Source: Halictus rubicundus | Lineage: Eukaryota > Arthropoda > Insecta > Hymenoptera > Halictidae | Direction: 5' to 3' | DNA length: 64,000 nucleotides | Assembly: GCF_050948215.1 (NCBI RefSeq) | Contig: NW_027488983.1 | Coordinates: 102,227 to 166,226, forward strand | Shown here: in pieces, positions 1 to 12,280 of the stretch | Position numbering within the stretch: position 1 is the stretch's first letter | Layout of the letters: each line of letters starts with the position of its first letter | Notes under the pieces: generated by a model | The model's input: only the letters and a program-made list of their open reading frames with translations | The model's database searches: none | What the model was told of the DNA's origin: nothing | Translations under genes and position numbers: made by a program

Positions 1-1460
1 GATAGAGGATAGGATAGGATAGAGGATAGGATATCATAGAGGATGGGATGGGATAGAGGATAGTATAGGATAGAGGATAGGATAGGATAGAGGATAGGAT
101 AGGATAGAGGATAGGATAGGGTAGAGGATAGGATACGATAGAGGATACGATAGGATAGGATAGAGAATAGGATAGGATAGAGGATAGGACAGGACAGAGG
201 ATAGGATAGGATAGAGGATAGGATAGGATAGAGGATACGATAGGAATGAGGATAGGATAGAGAATAGGATAGGATAGAGGATAGGGGATTGGATCGGATA
301 CAGGATAGGAGACGATAGAGGATAGGATAGTATAGAGGATAGGATAGGATAGAGGATATGATAGGATAGAGGATAGGATGGGATAGAGGATAGTATAGGA
401 TAGAGGATAGGATAGGATAGAGGATAGGATAGGATAGAGGATAGGATAGGATAGAGGATAGGATAGGATAGAGGATAGGATAGGATAGAGGATAGGATAG
501 GATAGAGGATAGGATATGATAGAGGATAGGATAGGATAGAAGATAGGATAGGATAGATGATAGGATAGGATAGAGGATAGGATAAGATAGAGGATAAGAT
601 AGGATAGAGGATAGGATAGGATAGAGGATAGGATATGATAGAGGATAGGATAGGATAGAGGATAAGATAGGATAGAGGATAGGATAGAATAGAGGATAGG
701 ATAGGATAGAGGATAGGATAGGATAGAGGATAGGATAGGATAGAGGATAGGATAGGATAGAGGATAGGATAGGATAGAGGATAGGATAGGATAGAGGATA
801 GGATAGGATACAAGAGAGGATAGGATAGAGGTTAGGATAGGATAGAGGATAGGATAGGATAGAGGATAGGATAGGATAGAGGATAGGATAGGATAGAGGA
901 TAGGATAGGATAGAGGATAGGATAGGATAGAGGATAGGATAGGATAGAGGATAGGATAGGATAGAGGATAGGATAGGATAGAGGATAGGATAGGATAGAG
1001 GATAGGATAGGATACAGGATAGGATAAGATTGAGGATAGGATAGAGGATAGGATAGTGGATAGGACAGAGGATAGGATACGATAGAGGATAGGATAGTAT
1101 AGAGGATAGTATAGGATAGAGGATAGGATAGGATAGAGGAGAGGATAGGGTAGAGGATAGGATAGGATAGAGGATACGGTATGTTAGAGGATAGGAAAGA
1201 GGATAGGATATAATACAGTATAGGATAGGATTGAGTATAGGATGGGATAGAGGATAGGATAGGGGATTGGATAGGATAGAGGATAGGATAGGATAGAGGA
1301 TAGGATAGTATACAGAATAGGATAGGATAGAGGATAGGATATGATAGAGGATAGGATAGCATAGAGGATAGGATAGTATAGAGGATAGTATAGGATAGAG
1401 GATAGGATAGGATAGAGGATAGGATAGGATAGAGGATAGGATAGGATAGTGGATAGTATA
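1..1460. repeat. Array start: A cassette, long pure run, C' marker
   Basis: The segment contains a GATATC unit at 30-35, an A cassette (GGGGATTGG, GGATCGG, GGAGACG) near 285-315, units with GGATATGAT and GATAAGATAG, and an ACAAGAGAGG marker at 810. A nearly pure run of 17-bp units follows to about 1,010. Then come GATAAGATTGAGG, GATAGTGGATAGGACAG and the C' marker (GATACGGTATGTT then GGATATAATACAG) at about 1,175-1,235. The same order recurs at about 20,830-22,050, offset 20,570 to 20,621 bp. The offset changes by whole 17-bp units, so the copies differ mainly in unit number. Confidence 0.85.
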
Positions 1461-2799
1461 GGATAGAGGATAGGATAACATAGAGGATAGGATAGTATAG
1501 AGGATAGTATAGGATAGAGGATAGGATAGGATAGAGGATCGGATAGGATAGAGGATAGGATAGGATAGAGGATAGGATATGATAGAGGATAGGATAGGAT
1601 AGAGGATAGGATAGGATAGAAGATAGGATAGGATAGATGATAGGATAGGATAGAGGATAGGATAGGATAGAGGATAGGATATGATAGAGGATAGGATAAC
1701 ATAGAGGATAGGATAGTATAGAGGATAGTATAGGATAGAGGATAGGATAGGATAGAGGATAGGATAGGATAGAGGATAGGATAGGATAGAGGATAGGATA
1801 GGATAGAGGATAGGATAGGATAGAGGATAGGATTGGATAGAGGATATCATAGGGGATTGGATAGGATAGATGATAGGAGACGATAGAGGATAGGATAGGA
1901 TAGAGGATAGGATAGGATAGATGATATTGTAGGAAAGAGGAAAGGATATGATAGAGGATAGGATAGGACAGAGGATTGGATAGGATAGAGGATAGGATAG
2001 AGAATATGATACGGTAGACGATAGGGGATTGGATCGGATACAGGATAGGAGGCGGTACAGGATAGGATATAATAGGATAGAGAATAGGATAGGATAGAGG
2101 ATAGGTTAGGATAGAGGATAGGATAGGATAGAGGATAGAATGGGGTAGAGGATAGGATAGGATAGAGGATAGGTTAGGATAGAGGATAGGATAGGATAGA
2201 GGATAGAATAGGGTAGAGGATAGGATAGGATAGAGGATAGGATCGGATAGAGGATATGATAGGGGATTGGATAGGATAGAGGATAGGATAGGATAGAGCA
2301 TAGGATATGATAGAGGATAGGATAGGATAGAAGATAGGATAGGATAGAGGATAGGATAGGGTCGAGGATAGGATAGGATAGATGATAGGATAGGATAGAG
2401 GATAGGATATGATAGAGGATAGGATAGGATAGAGGATAGGATAGTATAGAGGATAGTATAGTATAGCGGATAGGATAGAATAGAGGAGAGGATAGGATAG
2501 AGGATAGGATAGGATAGAGGATAGGATAGGATAGAGGATAGGATAGGATAGAGGATATTATAGGGTAGAGGATAGGATAGGATAGAGGATAGGATAGAAT
2601 AGAGGATAGGATAGGATAGAGGATAGGATAGGATAGAGGATAGGATAAGATAGAGGATAGGATAGGATAGAGGATAGGATAGGATAGAGGCTAGGATAGG
2701 ATAGAGGATAGGATAGGATAGAGGATAGGATCGGATAGAGGATAGGATATGATAGAGGATAGGATAGCATAGAGGATAGGATAGTATAGAGGATAGTAT
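1461..2799. repeat. Variant-rich satellite with one GATATC unit and one B cassette
   Basis: A GATATC unit is at 1,843-1,848, followed by GGGGATTGG. A B cassette lies at about 2,008-2,085 (GATACGGTAGACG, GGATCGG, GGAGGCGGTAC, GATATAATAGG). After it come the usual followers GGTTAGG, GAATGGGGTAG and GATCGGATAG with GATATGATAGGGG. Near 2,371 there is a GGGTCGAGG unit that also occurs near 6,035, 24,649, 31,891 and 34,908. No gene is seen. Confidence 0.8.
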
Positions 2800-4180
2800 A
2801 GGATAGAGGATAGGATAGGATAGAGGATAGGATATGATAGAGGATAGGATAGGATAGAGGATAGGATAGTGTAGAGGATAGTATAGGATAGAGGATAGGA
2901 TAGAATAGAGGAGAGGATAGGATAGAGGATAGGATAGGATAGAGGATAGGATAGGATAGAGGATAGGATAGGATAGAGGATATTATAGGGTAGAGGATAG
3001 GATAGGATAGAGGATACGATATGATAGAGGATAGGAAAGAGGATAGGATATAATACAGTATAGGATAGGATTGAGTATAGGATGGGATAGAGGATAGGAT
3101 AGGATAGATGATAGGATAGGATAGAGGACAGGATAAGATAGAGGATAGGATAGGATAGATGCTATTATAGGAAAGAGGAAAGGATATGATAGAGGATACG
3201 ATATTGTAGAGGATAGGATAGGATAGAGGATAGGATAGGATAGAGGATAGGATAGGATAGAGGATAGGATAGAAAGAGGATAGGATAGGATAGAGGATAG
3301 GATAGGATAGAGGATAGGATAAGATAGAGGATAGGATAGGATAGAGGATAGGATAGGATAGAGGCTAGGATAGGATAGAGGATAGGATAGGATAGAGGAT
3401 AGGATTGGATAGAGGATATCATAGGGGATTGGATAGGATAAATGATAGGAGACGATAGAGGATAGGATAGGATAGAGGATAGGATAGGATAGATGATATT
3501 ATAGGAAAGAGGAAAGGATATGATAGAGGATACGATATTATAGAGGATAGGATAGGACAGAGGATTGGATAGGATAGAGGATAGGATAGAGAATATGATA
3601 CGGTAGACGATAGGGGATTGGATCGGATACAGGATAGGAGGCGGTACAGGATAGGATATAATAGGATAGAGAATAGGAGAGGATAGAGGATAGGTTAGGA
3701 TAGAGGATAGGATAGGATAGAGGATAGAATAGGGTAGAGGATAGGATAGGATAGAGGATAGGATCGGATAGAGGATATGATAGGGGATTGGATAGGATAG
3801 AGGATAGGATAGGATAGAGGATAGGATAGGATAGAGGATAGGAAAGGATAGAGGATAGGATAAGATAGAGGATAGGATAGGATAGAGGATAGGATAGGAT
3901 AGAGGATGGGATGGGATAGAGGATAGGATAGCATAGAGGATAGTATAGGATAGAGGATAGGATAGGATAGAGGATAGGATAGGGTAGAGGATAGGATACG
4001 ATAGAGGATACGATAGGATAGGATAGAGGATAAGATAGGATAGAGGATAGGATAGGGTAGAGGATAGGATACGATAGAGGATACGATAGGATAGGATAGA
4101 GAATAGGATAGGATAGAGGATAGGACAGGACAGAGGATAGGATAGGATAGAGGATAGGATAGGATAGAGGATACGATAGG
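2800..4180. repeat. Higher-order block I, copy 1
   Basis: The block runs C marker (GATATTATAGGG, GATACGATATGAT, GGATATAATACAG, about 2,978-3,085), GAGGACAGGATAAG, GAGGCTAGG, GATATC at 3,415-3,420, B cassette at about 3,598, GATGGGATGGG, then paired GATACGATAG units. The same series lies 3,250-3,251 bp downstream (6,050-7,430). The offset shifts by 1 bp near 3,272, where this copy reads AGAAAGAGG and the other AGAATAGAGG, so one T has been lost here. Confidence 0.85.
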
Positions 4181-6049
4181 ATAGAGGATAGGATAGGATA
4201 GAGGATAGGATAGGATAGAGGATAGGATAGGATAGAGGATAGGATAGGATAGAGGATAGGATAGGATAGAGGATAGGATAGGATAGAGGATAGGATAGGA
4301 TAGAGGATACGATATTATAGAGGATATAATAGGATAGAGGATAGGGTAGGATAGAGGATAGGATAGGCTAGAGGATAGGATAGGATAGAGGATAGGATGG
4401 GATAGAGGATAGTATAGGATAGAGGATAGGATAGGATAGAGGATAGGATAGGATAGAGGATAGGATAGGGTAGAGGATAGGATACGATAGAGGATACGAT
4501 AGGATAGGATAGAGAATAGGATAGGATAGAGGATAGGACAGGACAGAGGATAGGATAGGATAGAGGATAGGATAGGATAGAGGATACGATAGGAATGAGG
4601 ATAGGATAGAGAATAGGATAGGATAGAGGATAGGGGATTGGATCGGATACAGGATAGGAGACGATAGAGGATAGGATAGTATAGAGGATAGGATAGGATA
4701 GAGGATATGATAGGATAGAGGATAGGATAGGATAGAGGATAGGATAGGATAGAGGATAGGATAGGATAGAGGATAGGATAGGATAGAGGATAGGATAGGA
4801 TAGAGGATAGGATATGATAGAGGATAGGATAGGATAGAAGATAGGATAGGATAGATGATAGGATAGGATAGAGGATAGGATAAGATAGAGGATAAGATAG
4901 GATAGAGGATAGGATAGGATAGAGGATAGGATATGATAGAGGATAGGATAGGTTAGAGGATAGGATAGGATAGAGGATAGGATAGAATAGAGGATAGGAT
5001 AGGATAGAGGATAGGATAGGATAGAGGATAGGATAGGATAGAGGATAGGATAGGATAGAGGATAGGATAGGATAGAGGATAGGATAGGATACAAGAGAGG
5101 ATAGGATAGAGGATAGGATAGGATAGAGGATAGGATAGGATAGAGGATAGGATAGGATAGAGGATAGGATAGGATAGAGGATAGGATAGGATAGAGGATA
5201 AGATAGGATAGAGGATAGGATAGGATAGGATAGAGGATAGGATAGGATAGAGGATAGGATAGGATAGAGGATAGGATAGGATAGAGGATAGGATAGGATA
5301 GAGGATAGGATAGGATAGAGGATAGGATAGGATAGAGGATAGGATAGAATAGAGGATAGGATAGGATAGAGGAGAGGATAGGATAGAGGATAGGATAGGA
5401 TAGAGGATACGATATTATAGAGGATAGGATAGGATAGAGGATAGGGTAGGATAGAGGATAGGATAGGCTAGAGGATAGGATAGGATAGAGGATAGGATGG
5501 GATAGAGGATAGTATAGGATAGAGGATAGGATAGGATAGAGGATAGGATAGGATAGAGGATAGGATAGGGTAGAGGATAGGATACGATAGAGGATACGAT
5601 AGGATAGGATAGAGAATAGGATAGGATAGAGGATAGGACAGGACAGAGGATAGGATAGGATAGAGGATAGGATAGGATAGAGGATACGATAGGAATGAGG
5701 ATAGGATAGAGAATAGGATAGGATAGAGGATAGGGGATTGGATCGGATACAGGATAGGAGACGATAGAGGATAGGATAGTATAGAGGATAGGATAGGATA
5801 GAGGATATGATAGGATAGAGGATAGGATAGGATAGAGGATAGGATAGGATAGAGGATAGGATAGAATAGAGGAGAGGATAGGATAGAGGATAGGATAGGA
5901 TAGAGGATAAGATAGGATAGAGGATAGGATAGGATAGAGGATATTATAGGGTAGAGGATAGGATAGGATAGAGGATAGGATAGGATAGAGGATAGGATAG
6001 GATAGAGGATATGATAGGATAGAGGATAGGGTAGGGTCGAGGATAGGAT
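4181..6049. repeat. Two A-cassette segments offset by 1,100 bp, with pure runs between
   Basis: The segments 4,300-4,770 and 5,400-5,870 share the order GATACGATATTAT, GGGTAGG, GGCTAGAGG, GATGGGATAG, GATACGATAGGAATGAGG, GGGGATTGG, GGATCGG and GGAGACG at a constant offset of 1,100 bp. They diverge after about 4,770/5,870. Between them are an ACAAGAGAGG marker (5,091) and nearly pure 17-bp units, with one 22-bp unit near 5,220. The second segment also carries GGGTCGAGG near 6,035. Confidence 0.8.
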
Positions 6050-7430
6050 AGGATAGATGATAGGATAGGATAGAGGATAGGATATGATAGAGGATAGGAT
6101 AGGATAGAGGATAGGATAGTATAGAGGATAGTATAGGATAGAGGATAGGATAGAATAGAGGAGAGGATAGGATAGAGGATAGGATAGGATAGAGGATAGG
6201 ATAGGATAGAGGATAGGATAGGATAGAGGATATTATAGGGTAGAGGATAGGATAGGATAGAGGATACGATATGATAGAGGATAGGAAAGAGGATAGGATA
6301 TAATACAGTATAGGATAGGATTGAGTATAGGATGGGATAGAGGATAGGATAGGATAGATGATAGGATAGGATAGAGGACAGGATAAGATAGAGGATAGGA
6401 TAGGATAGATGCTATTATAGGAAAGAGGAAAGGATATGATAGAGGATACGATATTCTAGAGGATAGGATAGGATAGAGGATAGGATAGGATAGAGGATAG
6501 GATAGGATAGAGGATAGGATAGAATAGAGGATAGGATAGGATAGAGGATAGGATAGGATAGAGGATAGGATAAGATAGAGGATAGGATAGGATAGAGGAT
6601 AGGATAGGATAGAGGCTAGGATAGGATAGAGGATAGGATAGGATAGAGGATAGGATTGGATAGAGGATATCATAGGGGATTGGATAGGATAAATGATAGG
6701 AGACGATAGAGGATAGGATAGGATAGAGGATAGGATAGGATAGATGATATTATAGGAAAGAGGAAAGGATATGATAGAGGATACGATATTATAGAGGATA
6801 GGATAGGACAGAGGATTGGATAGGATAGAGGATAGGATAGAGAATATGATACGGTAGACGATAGGGGATTGGATCGGATACAGGATAGGAGGCGGTACAG
6901 GATAGGATATAATAGGATAGAGAATAGGAGAGGATAGAGGATAGGTTAGGATAGAGGATAGGATAGGATAGAGGATAGAATAGGGTAGAGGATAGGATAG
7001 GATAGAGGATAGGATCGGATAGAGGATATGATAGGGGATTGGATAGGATAGAGGATAGGATAGGATAGAGGATAGGATAGGATACAGGATAGGATAGGAT
7101 AGAGGATAGGATAAGATAGAGGATAGGATAGGATAGAGGATACGATATTATAGAGGATGGGATGGGATAGAGGATAGGATAGCATAGAGGATAGTATAGG
7201 ATAGAGGATAGGATAGGATAGAGGATAGGATAGGGTAGAGGATAGGATACGATAGAGGATACGATAGGATAGGATAGAGGATAAGATAGGATAGAGGATA
7301 GGATAGGGTAGAGGATAGGATACGATAGAGGATACGATAGGATAGGATAGAGAATAGGATAGGATAGAGGATAGGACAGGACAGAGGATAGGATAGGATA
7401 GAGGATAGGATAGGATAGAGGATACGATAG
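6050..7430. repeat. Higher-order block I, copy 2
   Basis: This is the same variant series as 2,800-4,180, at offset 3,250 then 3,251 bp. It has the C marker at about 6,228-6,335, GATATC at 6,666-6,671 and the B cassette from about 6,849. It then loses similarity near 7,430, where this copy goes on to GATAGGAATGAGG. A third partial copy lies 1,578 bp further on. Confidence 0.85.
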
Positions 7431-7949
7431 GAATGAGGATAGGATAGAGAATAGGATAGGATAGAGGATAGGGGATTGGATCGGATACAGAATAGGAGAC
7501 GATAGAGGATACGATTGTATAGAGGATAGGATAGGATAGAGGATATGATAGGATAGAGGATAGGATAGGATAGAGGATAGGATAGGATAGAGGATAGGAT
7601 AGGATAGAGGATAGGATAGGATAGAGGATAGGAAAGGATAGAGGATAGGATAGGATAGAGGATACGATATTATAGAGGATAGGATAGGATAGAGGATAGG
7701 GTAGGATAGAGGATAGGATAGGCTAGAGGATAGGATAGGATAGAGGATAGGATGGGATAGAGGATAGTATAGGATAGAGGATAGGATAGGATAGAGGATA
7801 GGATAGGATAGAGGATAGGATAGGGTAGAGGATAGGATACGATAGAGGATACGATAGGATAGGATAGAGAATAGGATAGGATAGAGGATAGGACAGGACA
7901 GAGGATAGGATAGGATAGAGGATAGGATAGGATAGAGGATACGATAGGA
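7431..7949. repeat. A-cassette segment between block I copies
   Basis: The segment holds an A cassette (GGGGATTGG at 7,471, with the unusual variant ACAGAATAGGAGACG) and the GATACGATATTAT, GGGTAGG, GGCTAGAGG series also seen at 4,311 and 5,411. The rest is pure or near-pure 17-bp units. No gene is seen. Confidence 0.75.
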
Positions 7950-8880
7950 TAGAGGACAGGATAAGATAGAGGATAGGATAGGATAGATGCTATTATAGGA
8001 AAGAGGAAAGGATATGATAGAGGATACGATATTCTAGAGGATAGGATAGGATAGAGGATAGGATAGGATAGAGGATAGGATAGGATAGAGGATAGGATAG
8101 AATAGAGGATAGGATAGGATAGAGGATAGGATAGGATAGAGGATAGGATAAGATAGAGGATAGGATAGGATAGAGGATAGGATAGGATAGAGGCTAGGAT
8201 AGGATAGAGGATAGGATAGGATAGAGGATAGGATTGGATAGAGGATATCATAGGGGATTGGATAGGATAAATGATAGGAGACGATAGAGGATAGGATAGG
8301 ATAGAGGATAGGATAGGATAGATGATATTATAGGAAAGAGGAAAGGATATGATAGAGGATACGATATTATAGAGGATAGGATAGGACAGAGGATTGGATA
8401 GGATAGAGGATAGGATAGAGAATATGATACGGTAGACGATAGGGGATTGGATCGGATACAGGATAGGAGGCGGTACAGGATAGGATATAATAGGATAGAG
8501 AATAGGAGAGGATAGAGGATAGGTTAGGATAGAGGATAGGATAGGATAGAGGATAGAATAGGGTAGAGGATAGGATAGGATAGAGGATAGGATCGGATAG
8601 AGGATATGATAGGGGATTGGATAGGATAGAGGATAGGATAGGATAGAGGATAGGATAGGATACAGGATAGGATAGGATAGAGGATAGGATAAGATAGAGG
8701 ATAGGATAGGATAGAGGATACGATATTATAGAGGATGGGATGGGATAGAGGATAGGATAGCATAGAGGATAGTATAGGATAGAGGATAGGATAGGATAGA
8801 GGATAGGATAGGGTAGAGGATAGGATACGATAGAGGATACGATAGGATAGGATAGAGGATAAGATAGGATAGAGGATAGG
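7950..8880. repeat. Higher-order block I, partial copy 3
   Basis: It matches 6,372-7,302 at a constant offset of 1,578 bp: GAGGACAGGATAAG at 7,952, GATATC at 8,244-8,249, and the B cassette from about 8,427. The marker C part of the block is missing, so the copy is truncated on its left. The right edge is set by two extra 17-bp units near 8,880. Confidence 0.85.
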
Positions 8881-9740
8881 ATAGGATAGAGGATAGGATA
8901 GGATAGAGGATAGGATAGGGTAGAGGATAGGATACGATAGAGGATACGATAGGATAGGATAGAGAATAGGATAGGATAGAGGATAGGACAGGACAGAGGA
9001 TAGGATAGGATAGAGGATAGGATAGGATAGAGGATACGATAGGATAGAGGATAGGATAGGATAGAGGATAGGATATGATAGAGGATAGGATAGGATAGAA
9101 GACAGGATAGGATAGATGATAGGATAGGATAGAGGATAGGATAAGATAGAGGATAAGATAGGATAGAGGATAGGATAGGATAGAGGATAGGATAGGATAG
9201 AGGATAGGATAGGTTAGAGGATAGGATAGGATAGAGGATAGGATAGGATAGAGGATAGGATAGGATACAAGAGAGGATAGGATAGAGGATAGGATAGGAT
9301 AGAGGATAGGATAGGATAGACGATAGGATAGGATAGAGGATAGGATAGGATAGAGGATAGGATAGGATAGAGGATAAGATAGGATAGAGGATAGGATAGG
9401 ATAGGATAGAGGATAGGATAGAGGATAGGATAGGATAGAGGATAGGATAGGATAGAGGATAAGATAGGATAGAGGATAGGATAGGATAGGATAGAGGATA
9501 GGATAGGATAGAGGATAGGATAGGATAGAGGATAGGATAGGATAGAGGATAGGATAGGATAGAGGATAGGATAGGATAGAGGATAGGATAGGATAGAGGA
9601 TAGGATAGAATAGAGGATAGGATAGGATAGAGGAGAGGATAGGATAGAGGATAGGATAGGATAGAGGATATGATAGGATAGAGGATTCGATATTATAGAC
9701 GATAGGATAGGATAGAGTATAGGATAGGATAGAGGATAGG
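8881..9740. repeat. Near-canonical satellite with 12- and 22-bp units
   Basis: These are mostly canonical 17-bp units with GGACAGGACAG, GATACGATAGG, GATATGATAG and an ACAAGAGAGG marker near 9,267. Several 22-bp units occur at about 9,400-9,490. At about 9,683-9,700 there is an isolated E marker (GAGGATTCGATATTATAGAC), which is otherwise characteristic of the last 17 kb of the window. Confidence 0.75.
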
Positions 9741-10145
9741 ATAGGATATTGGATGGCATAGGATAGGATAGAGGATAGGATAGGATATTGGATGGCATAG
9801 GATAGGATAGAGGATAGGATAGGATATTGGATGGCATAGGATAGTATAGAGGATAGGATAGGATATTGGATGGCATAGGATAGGATAGAGGATAGGATAG
9901 AGGATTGGATAGGATAGAGGATAGGATAGGATAGAGGATAGGAAAGGATAGATGATATTATAGGATAGAGGATAGGATAGGATAGAGGATACGATATTAT
10001 AGAGGATAGGATAGGATAGAGGATAGGGTAGGATAGAGTATAGGATAGGATAGAGGATAGGATAGGATTTTGGATGGCATAGGATAGGATAGAGGATAGG
10101 ATAGGATATTGGATGGCATAGGATAGGATAGAGGATAGGATAGAG
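9740..10145. repeat. 39-bp-period subarray with GGATATTGGATGGCATAGG
   Basis: GGATGGCAT begins at 9,751, 9,790, 9,829 and 9,868, exactly 39 bp apart, and again at 10,072 and 10,111, also 39 bp apart. Each 39-bp unit is the variant core TTGGATGGCATA joined to ordinary GGATA and GGATAGA pieces. About 200 bp of ordinary satellite separates the group of four from the group of two. The fifth copy reads TTTTGGATGGC instead of ATTGGATGGC. Because 39 is a multiple of 3, the minus strand shows a repeated 13-residue frame (MPSNILSYPLSYP), which I regard as non-coding. Confidence 0.93.
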
Positions 10146-11400
10146 GATAGGATAGGTTAGAGGATAGGATAGGATAGATGATATTATAGGATAGAGGATA
10201 GGATAGGATAGAGGATACGATATTATAGAGGATAGGATAGGATAGAGGATAGGGTAGGATAGAGGATAGGATAGGATAGAGGATAGGATAGGATAGAGGA
10301 TAGGATGGGATAGAGGATAGGATAGGATAGATGACAGGATAGGATTCAGGATAGGATAGGATAGAGGATAGGATAGGATAGAGGATACGATAGGATAGAG
10401 GATAGGATAGGATAGACGATAGGATAGGATAGGGGATACGATATTATAGAGGATAGGATAGGATAGAGTATAGGGTAGGATAGAGGATAGGATAGTATAG
10501 AGGATAGGATAGGATAGAGGATATGATACGATAGAGGATAGGATAGGATAGAGGATATGATACGATAGAGGATAGGATAGGATAGAGGATAGGATAGGAT
10601 AGAGGATAGGATAGGATAGAGGATAGGATAGGATAGAGGATAGGATAGGATAGAGGGGAGGATAGGATAGAGGATAGGATAGGATAGAGGATAGGATCGG
10701 ATAGAGGATAGGATATGATAGAGGATAGGATAGCATAGAGGATAGGATAGTATAGAGGATAGTATAGGATAGAGGATAGGATAGGATAGAGGATAGGATA
10801 GGATAGAGGATAGGATAGGATAGTGGATAGTATAGGATAGAGGATAGGATAACATAGAGGATAGGATAGTATAGAGGATAGTATAGGATAGAGGATAGGA
10901 TAGGATAGAGGATCGGATAGGATAGAGGATAGGATAGGATAGAGGATAGGATATGATAGAGGATAGGATAGGATAGAGGATAGGATAGTATAGAGGATAG
11001 TATAGGATAGAGGATAGGATAGGATAGAGGAGAGGATAGGATAGAGGATAGGATAGGATAGAGGATAGGATAGGATAGAGGATAGGATAGGATAGAGGAT
11101 AGGATAGGATAGATGACAGGATAGGATAGAGGATAGGATAGGATAGAGGATAGGATAGGATAGAGGATACGATAGGATAGAGGATAGGATAGGATAGAGG
11201 ATAGGATAGGATAGAGGATAGGATAGGATAGAGGATAGGATAGGATAGAGGATAGGATAGGATAGAGGATAGGATAGGATAGAGGATAGGATAGGATAGA
11301 GGATAGGATAGGATAGAGGATAGGATAGGATAGAGGATAGGATAGGATAGAGGACAGGATAGGATAGAGGATAGGATAGGATAGAGGATAGGATAGGATA
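10146..11400. repeat. Mixed satellite with GATATGATACG and GATAACATAG units, then pure run
   Basis: GATATGATACGATAG units occur near 10,521 and 10,555, and a GGATCGG unit near 10,696. The linked series GATAGCATAG, GATAGTATAG, GATAGTGGATAG, GATAACATAG and GAGGATCGG spans about 10,730-10,915; the same series recurs near 13,145, 15,005, 24,020, 31,262 and 36,075. From about 11,060 to 11,400 the units are nearly pure. No gene is seen. Confidence 0.75.
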
Positions 11401-12280
11401 GAGGATAGGATAGGATAGAGGATATTATAGGGTAGAGGATAGGATAGGATAGAGGATACGATATGATAGAGGATAGGAAAGAGGATAGGATATAATACAG
11501 TATAGGATAGGATTGAGTATAGGATGGGATAGAGGATAGGATAAGATAGAGGATAGGATAGGATAGATGCTATTATAGGAAAGAGGAAAGGATATGATAG
11601 AGGATACGATATTGTAGAGGATAGGATAGGATAGAGGATAGGATAGGATAGAGGATAGGATAGGATAGAGGATAGGATAGAATAGAGGATAGGATAGGAT
11701 AGAGGATAGGATAGGATAGAGGATAGGATAAGATAGAGGATAGGATAGGATAGAGGATAGGATAGGATAGAGGATAGGATAGGATAGAGGATAGGATAGG
11801 ATAGAGGATAGGATTGGATAGAGGATATCATAGGGGATTGGATAGGATAAATGATAGGAGACGATAGAGGATAGGATAGGATAGAGGATAGGATAGGATA
11901 GATGATATTATAGGAAAGAGGAAAGGATATGATAGAGGATACGATATTATAGAGGATAGGATAGGACAGAGGATTGGATAGGATAGAGGATAGGATAGAG
12001 AATATGATACGGTAGACGATAGGGGATTGGATCGGATACAGGATAGGAGGCGGTACAGGATAGGATATAATAGGATAGAGAATAGGAGAGGATAGAGGAT
12101 AGGTTAGGATAGAGGATAGGATAGGATAGAGGATAGAATAGGGTAGAGGATAGGATAGGATAGAGGATAGGATCGGATAGAGGATATGATAGGGGATTGG
12201 ATAGGATAGAGGATAGGATAGGATAGAGGATAGGATAGGATAGGGGATAGGAAAGGATAGAGGATAGGATAAGATAGAGG
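11401..12280. repeat. Block I relative: C marker, GATATC and B cassette
   Basis: GATATTATAGGG and GATACGATATGAT (about 11,420-11,470) lead into GGATATAATACAG. GATATC follows at 11,824-11,829, and the B cassette at about 12,007-12,080 with the usual GGTTAGG, GAATAGGG and GGATCGG followers. This is a further copy of the block seen at 2.8, 6.05 and 7.95 kb, but with a shorter left half and an unaltered GAGGATAGG where the others have GAGGCTAGG. Confidence 0.8.

Noticed and set aside
30..35. GATATC palindromes as attachment or recombination sites
   Set aside because: They are explained by one variant unit inherited with its cassette. Duplication edges do not fall on them.
2066..2085. TATAAT in GGATATAATAGG of the B cassette, and GGATATAATACAG of the C marker, as promoter boxes
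   Set aside because: It is a one-base variant of the satellite repeated dozens of times with no gene downstream, and no second promoter element is visible.
6940..6970. Telomere-like TTAGG within GGTTAGG units
   Set aside because: TTAGG occurs only as single copies in GATAGGTTAGGATAG variants, never in tandem, so this is not telomeric repeat.
9214..9876. Open frame with MPSNILSYPLSYP repeats as a repeat-protein gene
   Set aside because: The 13-residue repeat is the direct image of the 39-bp satellite period, which happens to be a multiple of 3. It runs into ordinary satellite on both sides.
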